Shown: positions 1 through 8,780 of the stretch, in pieces
How the letters are laid out: each line of letters begins with the position of its first letter
How positions within the stretch are numbered: position 1 is the stretch's first letter
Source: Comamonadaceae bacterium OTU4NAUVB1
Lineage (GTDB): Bacteria; Pseudomonadota; Gammaproteobacteria; Burkholderiales; Burkholderiaceae_C
Direction: 5' to 3'
DNA length: 64,000 bases
Assembly (NCBI GenBank): GCA_024372625.1
Contig: CP099605.1
Span: forward strand, 3,005,001-3,069,000
Made by a program: the position numbers and the translations under genes
Notes under the pieces: model-generated
Databases searched by the model: none
What the model was told of the DNA's origin: nothing
The model's input: only the letters and a program-made list of their open reading frames with translations

Positions 1-40
1 GGTGCTGGAGCGATGGGACGTCCTGAGCGCCGGCCGCTGA
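1..40 (+). CDS. Possible C-terminal tail of a gene cut by the window edge
   Basis: One forward frame stays open from the window edge (first full codon at 2) to a TGA at 38-40 and would encode about 12 residues ending in LSAGR. GC-rich third positions fit this genome. Nothing identifies the product. Bases 41-323 that follow contain no convincing gene and probably hold the promoter of the phospholipase D-like gene. Confidence 0.3.
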   Translation, partial: VLERWDVLSAGR

Positions 41-323
41 GGCCCTGAAGCACGCGCGCCCACGAACGCCGGTCGCGCGAAACGGGTGACCGACCCGGTC
101 GACCCGGCATGTCGCGTCCATCCGACCGCGCGGCAGACCGGGATCGCACCGGCGCGACCGGCCGGCATCGCCGTCGATCAGCCAGAGCCGACGACGGGCC
201 GTGACCGAATTCACGTCGCGGGCAGGCGCGACAGGCGAAGCCGCACATCCCTGCGCAATGCATGGCCGGACGGGCGCCGCGCCTGACATCCTTGGCCTCC
301 TTTTTCACCCCGGCAGCGTTCCA

Positions 324-2150
324 ATGTCTCCACGTCTTTCCCTGGCCCGGTCCACTTCCGCGTTGCGTCGCCTGCTGGTGACCCTGACGCTGACTGCCGC
401 CACCGCCGTCGTCGTCGGCTGCGCGCAGCTGCCCACCGATGTCCAGCGGCCCGTTTCAACGGCGCCGGCGCCCATGGCCGACACGCCGCTGGCCACGCTC
501 GTGCAGGCGAAGCGGCAGGCGGCCGGGGCGCGCGTGGGATCGGGCTTCCTGCTCCTGGGCACGCCTCAGAGCGGTTACGGCAGCCGGCTGGCGCTCGTCG
601 ACATGGCACGCCGGACGCTCGATCTTCAGTATTACGCGATCCATGCCGATGCCAGTTCCTCTCGCTTGCTCGGGGCCGTGCGCGGCGCGGCGCGGCGCGG
701 GGTGCGCGTGCGCATCCTGCTCGACGACTTCCACAGCACCGGTCGCAATGCGCTGGTGATGGGCCTGGCCTTCGAGCCGAACGTCGAGATGCGGATGTTC
801 AACCCGCTCGCCGGGGCACGCGGCTCGGCCCTGGGACGCCTGTTCAATTCGATCAGCGACTTCGACCGCGTGCAGCAACGCATGCACAACAAGCTGTTCG
901 TCGCCGACAACGTGATGGCCGTGACCGGCGGGCGCAACCTGGGCGACGCCTACTTCGGCATCGCGCAGAACAGCAACTTCATCGACCTGGACGTGCTCGC
1001 CGCCGGACCGGTGGTGCGCGAGCTGTCCGCGAGCTTCGACGGCTACTGGAACGATGAACGCGCCTATCCGGTGCAATCGCTGGTCTCGCAGGCGGAACTC
1101 CGCGAGATCCACGAACGCACGGTGGCCGCCGATGTCGAGCGGCGCGCGGACACGTCCCGGATGGCCGCCGGCGAGGCCGGCGCCGTGCCGGCCCAACAGG
1201 AGCCCTCCGGCGGCGCGCCCAAGCTCCCCGACGGCGAGCCGCGTCCGAGCGATGCCGGACCGACCGACGCCCAGTTCGCCGCCGCCTGGGACCAGCAGCC
1301 GATGGACCTCGCGAACGTCACGTTCACCTGGGCACCCGCCGTCGTGCTGGCCGACAAGCCAGCGAAGATCGCTGCCGAATCCGGTGGCGTCGACGGCGGC
1401 AACGGCAGCGCGACGGCGGATTCCGGGGCCACGCCGCCCGCTCCGGCCATCCCCGGCGGCGGTGGCGACACCGCCAGCGCGCCGTCGGACGGTGCCGGGG
1501 AGACCGTCGTCGACGGCCTGCTGCAGCTCATCGGCCAGGCGCGGCACGACCTGCTCGTGATCTCCCCCTACTTCGTGCCCGGCCCCGACATGAAGGCGGC
1601 GTTCTCGGCGGCCCGCGCACGCGGCGTGCGGGTTCGCGTGCTGACCAACTCGCTGGCCTCCAACGACGCGCCGGTCGCCCACGTCGGCTACGCGCGCCAT
1701 CGCGAGGAACTCCTGGCGATGGGCATCGAGCTCTACGAGATGCGCAGCCGGCAGGCCGGACTCGGCAGCGTCCTCGGCGCGTCGGGCAGCGGCAGCGCGG
1801 GAAGCGAATCCGGCGGTGCCTCGCGCGCCATGCTGCACTCCAAGGCGCTGGTCCTCGACGGCCGGCTGTTCGTCATCGGCTCGATGAACCTCGACCTGCG
1901 CTCGCAGCTTCAGAACACCGAGATCGCCCTGCTGATCCGCAGCCCCGAACTCTCCACGCTCGTCACCGACCGGATCGGCACCGTGCTGCGCGAAGGCGCC
2001 TGGCGCGTCGAGCGGGAGGACGGGCGGCTCGTCTGGCGCGCGCCGCAGGGCAGCGGCCTGACCGACGCGCGCACCGAACCCGACACGAGCGCCGGCCTTC
2101 GCCTGCTGCTGAAGGTCTTCGGACCGCTGGCGCCGGACGAACTGCTGTGA
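324..2150 (+). CDS. Phospholipase D family lipoprotein, cardiolipin synthase C-like
   Basis: The 608-residue protein has a hydrophobic signal segment ending in a lipobox (VVGC, Cys33), so it is probably an envelope lipoprotein. Two HxKxxxxD catalytic motifs are present, HNKLFVAD at about residue 188 and HSKALVLD at about residue 505, each followed by the GG/GS-x-N element of the PLD fold. This architecture belongs to the ClsC/YmdC-like group, which transfers phosphatidyl groups to make cardiolipin or hydrolyses phospholipids. The linker between the two halves (about 273-392) is long and rich in Gly, Ala, Pro and Ser, interrupted by one conserved-looking segment (FTWAPAVVLADKPAK). The ATG at 324 was chosen because upstream in-frame starts would precede the signal peptide with 41 polar residues. 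The exact substrate is not visible. Confidence 0.85.
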   Translation: MSPRLSLARSTSALRRLLVTLTLTAATAVVVGCAQLPTDVQRPVSTAPAPMADTPLATLVQAKRQAAGARVGSGFLLLGTPQSGYGSRLALVDMARRTLDLQYYAIHADASSSRLLGAVRGAARRGVRVRILLDDFHSTGRNALVMGLAFEPNVEMRMFNPLAGARGSALGRLFNSISDFDRVQQRMHNKLFVADNVMAVTGGRNLGDAYFGIAQNSNFIDLDVLAAGPVVRELSASFDGYWNDERAYPVQSLVSQAELREIHERTVAADVERRADTSRMAAGEAGAVPAQQEPSGGAPKLPDGEPRPSDAGPTDAQFAAAWDQQPMDLANVTFTWAPAVVLADKPAKIAAESGGVDGGNGSATADSGATPPAPAIPGGGGDTASAPSDGAGETVVDGLLQLIGQARHDLLVISPYFVPGPDMKAAFSAARARGVRVRVLTNSLASNDAPVAHVGYARHREELLAMGIELYEMRSRQAGLGSVLGASGSGSAGSESGGASRAMLHSKALVLDGRLFVIGSMNLDLRSQLQNTEIALLIRSPELSTLVTDRIGTVLREGAWRVEREDGRLVWRAPQGSGLTDARTEPDTSAGLRLLLKVFGPLAPDELL

Positions 2151-2181
2151 GCCCGACGATGGCGACCCGCCCCGGCATGGT

Positions 2182-3465
2182 TCACCGGCCGAACAGCTGC
2201 GTCACGGCGTGGATCAGCAGTCCCACCAGCCCGCCCACCAGCGTGCCGTTGATGCGGATGAACTGCAGGTCGCGCCCGATGTTGCGCTCGAGCTCGCGCG
2301 TCATCTCGTCGGCGTTCCACTGGCCCACCCGCTCGACGATGTAGCGGCGGATGTCCTCGCGGTAGCGCTCGATGGCGCGCGGCGCGGCGTCCATGACCTG
2401 CTCGTTGATCCAGCGGCGCATCGCCTCGTCCTGTGCCAGGCGCTCGCCCAGCGCACCGGCCATGTCGACGATGCGCTGACGCACGCTGGAGTCGGCGCGC
2501 GCGAGGTCGTCGCCGAGCCAGTCGCGCAGCTGGCCCCAGAGCCCGTGGAGGTACTCGCCGAGCGCCGGATGCGTCTGCAGCTCGGCGCGGATGCGTTCGC
2601 CGCGCTCGCGGAACGCCGGGTCGTGCTTGAGCTTGTCGACGAACTCGACGACGAAGACGTCGAAGCGCTGGCGCAGCGGATGGCCGGGCTCGTCGGCCAG
2701 CTCGCCGATGGTGCGCGCCACCGCGGCGACGATCTTGCGCGTGGCCGCGCGCGCGGCGACCTGGTCGAGCCCCACGTAGCGCAGCGTCTTCACCTCGCGG
2801 GCGATGGCCTCGGTGATGCGCGCCTGCACCTCCTCGCCCTCGACCACGTGCGCGACCTGCGCCAGCACGTCGTCCAGGAGCGCCTGATGGCGACCGTCCG
2901 CCGTGAGCGCGTCGAGCGCCTGGCCGAGCAGGCGCGAGAGGTCGATCCGCGCCAGTCCGGCGGTCGCGGCGCGGGCCAGGAAGGCGCGCACGCGCTCGTC
3001 GTCGAAGGCGGCGAGCCCGTGGCGCGCCACCGCCACCGCGTGGTCGCCCAGCGTGGCCGCCCGCGCCGGATCGGACAGCCAGCGCGCGAGCCGCGCCGCC
3101 GGGTCGAACTGCGCGAGCTTGGCGAGCACCTGCTGGGTGCTCAGGAAGTTGTCGACGATGAAGCCGGCGAGCTTGGCGCCGATGCGGTCCTTGTTGGCCG
3201 GGATGATCGCCGTGTGCGGGATCGGCAGGCCCAGCGGATGGCGGAACAGCGCCGTCACGGCGAACCAGTCGGCGATGGCGCCGACCATCGCCGCCTCGGC
3301 GAAGGCGGCCGCGTAGCCCCAGGCCGGATGCCGCCCTTCCAGCGCGCTCGCCACGCCGTAGAGCAATGCCGCGCCGCCGAGCAGCCCGAGCGCGATGCGC
3401 TTCATGGTGGTCAGCGCGCGGACCTGGGACGCGGCGGAAGTGGAGGATTCGGGCGATGCGGACAT
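2182..3465 (-). CDS. DUF445 family membrane protein
   Basis: The 427-residue protein opens, after a short polar tail, with a hydrophobic helix (IALGLLGGAALLYGVASAL) and the DUF445 hallmark AAAFAEAAMVGAIADWFAVTALFRHPLG..IPHTAIIP. A long amphipathic helical middle follows, and the chain ends in another hydrophobic segment (GGLVGLLIHAVTQL). Length and layout match the YjiN/DUF445 family of inner-membrane proteins, whose molecular role is not established. It converges on the phospholipase D-like gene with about 30 bp between stops and is divergent from the amidohydrolase at 3523, sharing a 57-bp intergenic region. Confidence 0.85.
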   Translation of the reverse strand: MSASPESSTSAASQVRALTTMKRIALGLLGGAALLYGVASALEGRHPAWGYAAAFAEAAMVGAIADWFAVTALFRHPLGLPIPHTAIIPANKDRIGAKLAGFIVDNFLSTQQVLAKLAQFDPAARLARWLSDPARAATLGDHAVAVARHGLAAFDDERVRAFLARAATAGLARIDLSRLLGQALDALTADGRHQALLDDVLAQVAHVVEGEEVQARITEAIAREVKTLRYVGLDQVAARAATRKIVAAVARTIGELADEPGHPLRQRFDVFVVEFVDKLKHDPAFRERGERIRAELQTHPALGEYLHGLWGQLRDWLGDDLARADSSVRQRIVDMAGALGERLAQDEAMRRWINEQVMDAAPRAIERYREDIRRYIVERVGQWNADEMTRELERNIGRDLQFIRINGTLVGGLVGLLIHAVTQLFGR

Positions 3466-3522
3466 GGGGCCGCATTGTCCGGGAAGCCCCGTGGGCGCGA
3501 CGCCAGGCCTAGACTGTGCCGC

Positions 3523-4728
3523 ATGAAACTCATCGATTCGATCCTCACCCAGGCCGCGGGCATCGCATCCATCCGCCGCGATCTGCATGCCCACCCCGAA
3601 CTCTGCTTCCAGGAGGTGCGCACGGCCGACGTGGTCGCGGCGCGGCTGGCCGAATGGGGCATCCCGGTGCACCGCGGGCTGGCGACGACGGGCGTGGTCG
3701 GCATCGTGAAGAACGGCACCAGCACGCGCGCCATCGGCCTGCGCGCCGACATGGACGCGCTGCCCGTGACCGAGCTCAACACTTTCTCCCACGCCAGCAC
3801 GCACCCCGGCCGGATGCACGCCTGCGGCCACGACGGCCACACCGCGATGCTGCTGGCCGCGGCCCAGCACCTGGCGAAGCACCGCGATTTCGACGGCACG
3901 GTCTACCTGATCTTCCAGCCGGCCGAGGAAGGCGGCGGCGGCGCGCGCGAGATGGTCAAGGAAGGCCTGTTCGAGCGGTTCCCGATGGACGCGGTCTTCG
4001 GCATGCACAACTGGCCGGGCATGAAGGCCGGGCAGTTCGCCGTCAGTCCGGGCCCGGCGATGGCGTCGAGCAACGAGTTCAGGCTCACGGTGCGCGGCAA
4101 GGGCGGCCACGCGGCGCTGCCCCACACGACCATCGACCCCGTCCCGGTCGCGTGCGAGATGGTGCAGGCCTTCCAGACCATCCTCACGCGCGGCAAGAAG
4201 CCGACCGACGCGGGGGTCGTCTCGGTGACGATGATCCATGCGGGCGAGGCCGTGAACGTCATCCCCGATCGCTGCGAACTGCGCGGCACGGTGCGCACCT
4301 TCTCCCTGGAAGTGCTCGACCTGATCGAGTCGCGCATGGCGACGATCGCCGAGCACGTCGCGGCCGCCCACGGCGCCCAGTGCGACTTCCAGTTCATCCG
4401 CAACTACCCCCCGACCATCAACAGCGCGGCCGAGGCGAACTTCGCGCGCGGCGTGATGGCCGGCATCGTGGGGGAGGAAAACGTGCTCGCGCAGGAGGCG
4501 GCCATGACCGCCGAGGACTTTTCCTTCATGCTCCTGGAGCGGCCCGGCGCCTACGCCTTCATCGGCAACGGCGACGGCACCCACCGCGCGCCGCTGCACG
4601 GCGGTGGTCCGTGCACGCTGCACAACGCGAGCTACGACTTCAACGACGACCTGATTCCGCTGGGCGCGACCTGCTGGGTGCGGCTGGCCGAGGAGTTCCT
4701 GAAGCCGTCGAACGGCGCGCCGGCCTGA
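3523..4728 (+). CDS. M20 family amidohydrolase (hippurate hydrolase-like)
   Basis: The 401-residue protein belongs to the M20D amidohydrolases, which remove acyl groups from N-acyl amino acids (hippurate, indole-3-acetyl amino acids). It shows the opening RRDLHAHPEL, the metal-binding HACGHDGHT near residue 99 with the conserved Cys, and the PAEEGGGGA element near residue 134. A dimerisation-domain segment (KGGHAALPHTTIDPV) and the C-terminal LHNASYDFND.D with its metal-binding His are also present. There is no signal peptide, so it is cytoplasmic. The start is the first ATG before the conserved N-terminus. It ends 22 bp from the convergent coaX. The natural substrate cannot be fixed from sequence. 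Confidence 0.9.
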   Translation: MKLIDSILTQAAGIASIRRDLHAHPELCFQEVRTADVVAARLAEWGIPVHRGLATTGVVGIVKNGTSTRAIGLRADMDALPVTELNTFSHASTHPGRMHACGHDGHTAMLLAAAQHLAKHRDFDGTVYLIFQPAEEGGGGAREMVKEGLFERFPMDAVFGMHNWPGMKAGQFAVSPGPAMASSNEFRLTVRGKGGHAALPHTTIDPVPVACEMVQAFQTILTRGKKPTDAGVVSVTMIHAGEAVNVIPDRCELRGTVRTFSLEVLDLIESRMATIAEHVAAAHGAQCDFQFIRNYPPTINSAAEANFARGVMAGIVGEENVLAQEAAMTAEDFSFMLLERPGAYAFIGNGDGTHRAPLHGGGPCTLHNASYDFNDDLIPLGATCWVRLAEEFLKPSNGAPA

Positions 4729-4750
4729 CGGGCAAGGAACGCGGCGGGCC

Positions 4751-5539
4751 TCAGCCCCGCGCGGCCACGGCCCGCGCCGCGGCGATCACCAGCAACCCGT
4801 CCATGACGAGCCCGTCGACCAGCTCGAACGGGGTGACCATCGAAGGCGCCATCTTCCAGCCCGCGCCACCGGTCATGTAGCAGGCCGGCTCCGCGCCACA
4901 GTGGTGCATGACGTGCTGGCGCATGCGCTCGACCGCGCCCGCGATGGCGTAGGTGCCGCCGCTGGTGAGCGCGTCGCTGGTGTTGGTGGGAAATTCGCAG
5001 ACCTCGCCGGTGGGCACGTGCAGCCCGGCGGTGCCCGACTCCAGGGCGCGCAGCATGATCCCGTGACCCGGCAGGATCAGTCCGCCCAGGAATCGTCCGT
5101 CGCCGTCGATGGCCTCCACGGTGACGGCCGTGCCGATCATCACCACCACCATCGGACGCGCCGGTCCCTGCGACAGCATGCGGTGGCGCGCGCCGATCAT
5201 CGCCACCCAGCGGTCCGATCCCAGCCGGGTGGGGTGGTCGTAACCGTTGACCAGCCCCGCTTCCGCCGCGCTCGGCACGACCCAGCGCGGCGTGCAGTCG
5301 AAACACTCCTCGATCTGCTCCTCGGCGCGGCGGCGCACCGCATCGCCGGCCACCACGCAGCCCAGCATCGCGTCCGGCGACGGAAATCCGGCCAGTTCGG
5401 CCCAGGGCCCTTCGGCCAGCCGCTCGACGTGATCGAGGAACTCGGCGCCCTGCGCGAGCAAGGCGGCGTCCGGGCCCGGCAGGTCGTAGAGCGCCCATTT
5501 GAGGCGTGTGTTGCCGATGTCGATGGCCAGGAAAGTCAT
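4751..5539 (-). CDS. coaX: Type III pantothenate kinase
   Basis: CoaX catalyses the first step of coenzyme A synthesis, ATP-dependent phosphorylation of pantothenate, and belongs to the ASKHA fold. The 262-residue protein begins with the phosphate-binding DIGNTRLKW, has the pantothenate-site region [14 protein letters not shown] near residue 100, the adenosine-side [22 protein letters not shown], and a glycine-rich TGGAGW near the C-terminus. These are diagnostic for type III enzymes as opposed to CoaA. In many beta-proteobacteria coaX follows birA; here no birA is adjacent and the gene stands divergent from the BON/LysM gene. Bases 5540-5747 form the shared upstream region. Confidence 0.95.
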   Translation of the reverse strand: MTFLAIDIGNTRLKWALYDLPGPDAALLAQGAEFLDHVERLAEGPWAELAGFPSPDAMLGCVVAGDAVRRRAEEQIEECFDCTPRWVVPSAAEAGLVNGYDHPTRLGSDRWVAMIGARHRMLSQGPARPMVVVMIGTAVTVEAIDGDGRFLGGLILPGHGIMLRALESGTAGLHVPTGEVCEFPTNTSDALTSGGTYAIAGAVERMRQHVMHHCGAEPACYMTGGAGWKMAPSMVTPFELVDGLVMDGLLVIAAARAVAARG

Positions 5540-5747
5540 CGCCGGATTATTGCGATGTTGTCGGTACTTTCGTTGTATTCAGACGACCGGCATTTCACGG
5601 ACCCGCCACATTTCTCCGGGCTGCCCACACAGGCACACGCGCTCACAACCTACGTCGTCGGCGTCCGGCCGCCCCTAGAAATGCGGGTACCGACCCGGAC
5701 CCGCAGCGGTCCTTCGGTCTTCATCAACATCATCGAAGGAGTGAATC

Positions 5748-6236
5748 ATGGGATTGCTGAGTTTCATCAAGGAAGCGGGCGAAAAACTGTTCGGCGGCTC
5801 GTCGGCCCACGCGGCCGAAGCGGCACCCGGCGCCGCCACCGACCCGAACGCGGCCAACACCGCCGCGGCCAATGCCATCAAGACGTACATCGAGACCCAG
5901 AACCTGGGCCTGACCAACCTGCAGGTGGGCTACGTCGCATCGACCGGCGTGGTCACGTTGTCGGGCAGCGCGCCGTCGCAGGAAGCCAGCGAGAAAGCCG
6001 GCCTGGCCGCCGGCAACGTGGCCAACGTGACGAGCGTGGACAACAACCTGGAAGCACCGGCCGCCGCCGCGGCCCAGTACCACGACGTGGTCAGCGGCGA
6101 CACGCTGTCGGCGATCTCCAAGAAGTACTACGGCGACGCCAACAAGTACAACGCGATCTTCGAGGCCAACAAGCCCATGCTCACGAGCCCCGACAAGATC
6201 TACCCCGGCCAGAAACTGCGCATTCCCGCGCTCTGA
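5748..6236 (+). CDS. kbp: BON and LysM domain protein, Kbp/YgaU-like
   Basis: This 162-residue protein has the two-domain plan of E. coli Kbp (YgaU), a small K+-binding protein: an Ala-rich lead, a BON domain at about 40-105 (with VGYVASTGVVTLSGSAPS) and a C-terminal LysM at about 112-160 (YHDVVSGDTLSAISKKYYGDANKY...IYPGQKLRIP). The start GLLSFIKEAGEKLFG is the usual family N-terminus and there is no signal peptide, despite LysM normally binding peptidoglycan. A good Shine-Dalgarno (AAGGAG) lies 7 bp before ATG 5748. In E. coli the gene belongs to the RpoS/osmotic response; that regulation is not demonstrable here. Confidence 0.88.
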   Translation: MGLLSFIKEAGEKLFGGSSAHAAEAAPGAATDPNAANTAAANAIKTYIETQNLGLTNLQVGYVASTGVVTLSGSAPSQEASEKAGLAAGNVANVTSVDNNLEAPAAAAAQYHDVVSGDTLSAISKKYYGDANKYNAIFEANKPMLTSPDKIYPGQKLRIPAL

Positions 6237-6254
6237 TGCCCTCGGGGACCTCGA

Positions 6255-6282
6255 GCGGGACACGCCTCCATGCCTGTCCCGC
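6255..6282. terminator. Hairpin between convergent kbp and rhodanese genes
   Basis: GCGGGACA at 6255-6262 pairs perfectly with TGTCCCGC at 6275-6282 around a 12-base loop. It sits 18 bp after the kbp stop and 26 bp before the end of the convergent rhodanese gene, a typical terminator position. There is no good U-tract on either side, so it may act as a weak or Rho-assisted terminator or just as a 3'-end stabilising structure. Confidence 0.45.
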
Positions 6283-6308
6283 CCGAAGTTCCTTGTGTCT
6301 TCTTCCGG

Positions 6309-6752
6309 TCAGCCCTGCGTCCAGGGCAGACCACGAAAACGCCATCCACCCGTGCGGTTGCGATGGCGTTGTGCATCGGGGTCTCCCTCGAAACCTTCGA
6401 GGATGTTGTAGGCCTCCAGGCCCAGTTCCGTCGCCCGCTTCGCCGCGGCGACCGAACGAACCCCGCTTCGGCACAGCAGCGCGACCTTCCTGCCCGGCGG
6501 CACCGCCGCCCGCAATTGCGCGTCGAACACCGGATTGAGTTCCATGCCCGGCCACTGCTTCCAGGCCACCGGGATGGCACCCGGCACACGCCCCACCCAT
6601 TCGCGTTCGGCATCCGTGCGGACGTCGACCAGCACGGCCTCTTCCGTCTCCATCCATCGAAGCGCCTGCTCGGGCGTGATGTCGCCGGCATAGCCGTGGG
6701 CGCCGACGGCGTCCGGGGAGATCGGCAGCGCGGCCGAAGGGTCTGTGGACAT
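6309..6752 (-). CDS. Rhodanese-like domain protein
   Basis: The 147-residue single-domain rhodanese-like protein has the active-site loop LCRSGVRS with catalytic Cys94 and the upstream signature VLVDVRTDAEREWVGRVPGAI. Proteins of this fold carry persulfide sulfur on the cysteine and act as sulfurtransferases or sulfur relays. The loop is the six-residue type (CRSGVR), as in GlpE/PspE-like enzymes. No signal peptide is seen, so it is cytoplasmic. It is divergent from the ribbon-helix-helix regulator at 6879. Its physiological acceptor (cyanide, thioredoxin or other) is not readable from sequence. Confidence 0.85.
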   Translation of the reverse strand: MSTDPSAALPISPDAVGAHGYAGDITPEQALRWMETEEAVLVDVRTDAEREWVGRVPGAIPVAWKQWPGMELNPVFDAQLRAAVPPGRKVALLCRSGVRSVAAAKRATELGLEAYNILEGFEGDPDAQRHRNRTGGWRFRGLPWTQG

Positions 6753-6836
6753 GGCGGGTCTCCTGTCGTGAATCGATGACGGATTCTCGCGGCTTCACCG
6801 GCTCATTCTCCCTACCAGCCTGTAGACATCCAACAG

Positions 6837-6863
6837 CCATCCATTGACCATCCACATGGATGG
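6837..6863. promoter_or_regulatory. Operator-like CCATCC repeat array upstream of the RHH regulator
   Basis: CCATCC occurs at 6837-6842 and again at 6848-6853, then as its inverse GGATGG at 6858-6863. The last two form a perfect inverted repeat around ACAT, and the first two are one helical turn (11 bp) apart. The array ends 15 bp before the start codon of the ribbon-helix-helix regulator. Such closely spaced short half-sites are what RHH dimers bind cooperatively, so autoregulation is the natural inference. Confidence 0.55.
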
Positions 6864-6878
6864 TAATAAGATCTGGGC

Positions 6879-7304
6879 ATGGAAACGAAAACCGTCACGC
6901 CCCTCGCCCGCATCAAGCCGTCGGACGCCGAGAAGATCACCATCAACCTCGGTTACGTCGACCTCGGGCAGATCGATCTGCTGGTGACCGAGAGCTTCTA
7001 TTCCAATCGCACCGACTTCATCCGCACCGCCATCCGCAACCAGCTCGCCGTGCATGGCGAGGTGGTCAAGCAGGCCGTGGCCCGCAAGATGCTGGTGCTG
7101 GGCCTGCAGCAATTCACCGCCGCCGATCTCGAGGCCGTGCGCCGCGCCGGCGACCGCCTGGAGATCCGCGTGCTGGGCCTCGCCGCCATCGCCGCCGACG
7201 TGAGCGTCGAACTCGCGCTCGCGACGATCGGCTCCATCACCGTGCTGGGCGCGCTGCACGCCAGTCCGGCGGTCAAGAACGCGCTGGCCTCGCGCATCCA
7301 CTAG
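6879..7304 (+). CDS. Ribbon-helix-helix (CopG-like) transcriptional regulator
   Basis: The 141-residue protein has an N-terminal ribbon-helix-helix at about 17-60: a short basic strand (EKITINLGYVDLGQIDLLV) and two helices (SNRTDFIRTAIRNQLAVHG) with the Asn-Arg-Thr-Asp-Phe-Ile-Arg pattern common in CopG/MetJ-fold dimers. The C-terminal half (about 75-141) is an amphipathic, beta-rich extension (LEIRVLGLAAIAADVSVELALATIGSITVLGALHA), longer than a bare CopG, that probably oligomerises or senses a ligand. It lies upstream of the PHB-depolymerase-like gene on the same strand, with a 145-bp pyrimidine-rich gap, so it may control that gene as well as itself through the CCATCC array. Confidence 0.75.
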   Translation: METKTVTPLARIKPSDAEKITINLGYVDLGQIDLLVTESFYSNRTDFIRTAIRNQLAVHGEVVKQAVARKMLVLGLQQFTAADLEAVRRAGDRLEIRVLGLAAIAADVSVELALATIGSITVLGALHASPAVKNALASRIH

Positions 7305-7449
7305 CGCGTCGCGCCCTCTCCGACGCGCCGGTCCGCAGGCCCTGCGCGCCTCGCCCCTCCTTACCTTTTCACTCTCCTTGTCCTTGCTTCCGATTCCTTC
7401 CACGACGTCACGACGCCCCACTTCACTTCCGCCTCACCGAAAGCCCCTC

Positions 7450-8709
7450 ATGAACTCCCTCCTCCAACGCCTGATGACCGACGCCTCCCGCATGACCCAG
7501 GACGGCCAGCTGCAGGCCGCGACCGAGGCGATCCAGCGTGCGCTGCGCGCGGCCCGTCTCGACGGCCCGGACGCCGCCGTTCCTCCGGCGATGTCGGGCA
7601 CGCTCGACCCGATGGCCCAGTTCGAGTCGTTCATGCAGCGTGCCACCAGCGCGACGGGCCAGACGGGCTTCGCGCCCGGCGCCTTCCCGGCCGGCTTCCC
7701 CACGGGTTTCGCGGCCGGCGCTCCGGCAACCCCTCCGGCGTCCCCGGTCGTGATCGACGGCTGCGTGCGCGTGATCGACGAGGAGCGCGCCCAACCGCAG
7801 GCGACGCCCACCGAACCGTCCACGCCCCGCGCACCCGACGGCGCCCGCCCCGAACGCTGGACCGACGCCAGCTTCACCCACCAGGGCCGCACCCTGGCCT
7901 ACAAGCTCTTCGTGCCGGCCCGCGCGGCCGATGCCCCGGCACCGCCCCTGGTGCTCATGCTCCACGGCTGCACCCAGAACCCGGCCGACTTCGCCGCCGG
8001 CACCCGCATGAACGACCTCGCGCGCCAGGCCGGTGTGGTGGTCGTCTACCCGGCACAGACGCAGCACGCCAACTCGCAGAAGTGCTGGAACTGGTTCAAG
8101 TCGCAGCACCAGCAGCGCGGCCGCGGCGAGCCGGCCCTGCTGGCGGCGCTCACGCAGTCGATCGTCGCGGCCGAGCAGGTCGATCCGGCACGCGTCTACG
8201 TGGCGGGCCTGTCGGCCGGCGGCGCGATGGCCGACATCCTGGGGCACGTCTACCCGGACGTCTTCGCGGCGGTCGGCGTGCATTCGGGCCTGCCCGCGGG
8301 CGCGGCCACCGACCTGGTGTCGGCGCTGTCGGCGATGCGCGGCGCACCCTCGGCGGCACCGGTGGCCGTGCGCGCGCCCGGCACGCGCCGCGCGCCGGTG
8401 ATCGTGTTCCACGGCGATGCCGATGCCACGGTGAGTCCGTCCAACGCGGCCGCCGTCGTCAAGGCCGCGCTCGACGGCGCCGGCGCGCCGGCGAAGGCCG
8501 TCGAGGGACGCTCGCCCCAGGGGCAGTCGTTCACGCGCACCGAACACGCCGGTGCCGACGGCCGGATCGCGGTCGAATCCTGGACGCTGCGCGGTGCCGG
8601 CCACGCCTGGTCGGGCGGCAGCGCGAGCGGCACCTACACCGACCCGCGCGGCGTCGATGCCAGCGCCGAGATGCTGCGCTTCTTCCTCGCGAACCCCCGC
8701 GCCCTGTAA
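7450..8709 (+). CDS. PHB depolymerase family esterase (LpqC-like)
   Basis: The 419-residue protein has an N-terminal helical segment (MNSLLQRLMTDASRMTQDGQLQAATEAIQRALRAARL region) and a Pro/Ala linker. The type 1 catalytic domain of the short-chain polyhydroxyalkanoate depolymerase/feruloyl esterase group follows: oxyanion segment LMLHGCTQNPADFA, nucleophile elbow GLSAGGAMA with Ser255, an Asp candidate in VFHGDADATV, and a C-terminal His in GAGHAWSGG. There is no export signal at the N-terminus, which argues against an extracellular depolymerase and for an intracellular esterase or a phasin-like granule association through the helical N-terminus (inference). ATG 7450 was preferred over an upstream start in the pyrimidine-rich leader. 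Confidence 0.85.
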   Translation: MNSLLQRLMTDASRMTQDGQLQAATEAIQRALRAARLDGPDAAVPPAMSGTLDPMAQFESFMQRATSATGQTGFAPGAFPAGFPTGFAAGAPATPPASPVVIDGCVRVIDEERAQPQATPTEPSTPRAPDGARPERWTDASFTHQGRTLAYKLFVPARAADAPAPPLVLMLHGCTQNPADFAAGTRMNDLARQAGVVVVYPAQTQHANSQKCWNWFKSQHQQRGRGEPALLAALTQSIVAAEQVDPARVYVAGLSAGGAMADILGHVYPDVFAAVGVHSGLPAGAATDLVSALSAMRGAPSAAPVAVRAPGTRRAPVIVFHGDADATVSPSNAAAVVKAALDGAGAPAKAVEGRSPQGQSFTRTEHAGADGRIAVESWTLRGAGHAWSGGSASGTYTDPRGVDASAEMLRFFLANPRAL

Positions 8710-8738
8710 CCGGCGAGAGACACCGCCGCACTACCATC

Positions 8739-8772
8739 GAACGGATCCGGAGATCCGTTCATTCTTTCCTGC
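8739..8772 (+). terminator. Likely intrinsic terminator after the esterase gene
   Basis: GAACGGATC at 8739-8747 pairs perfectly with GATCCGTTC at 8752-8760 around a CGGA tetraloop, followed by a T/C-rich run (ATTCTTTCC). It lies 29 bp after the esterase stop and 21 bp before the gor start codon. Confidence 0.6.
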
Positions 8773-8780
8773 AAGGGCCC

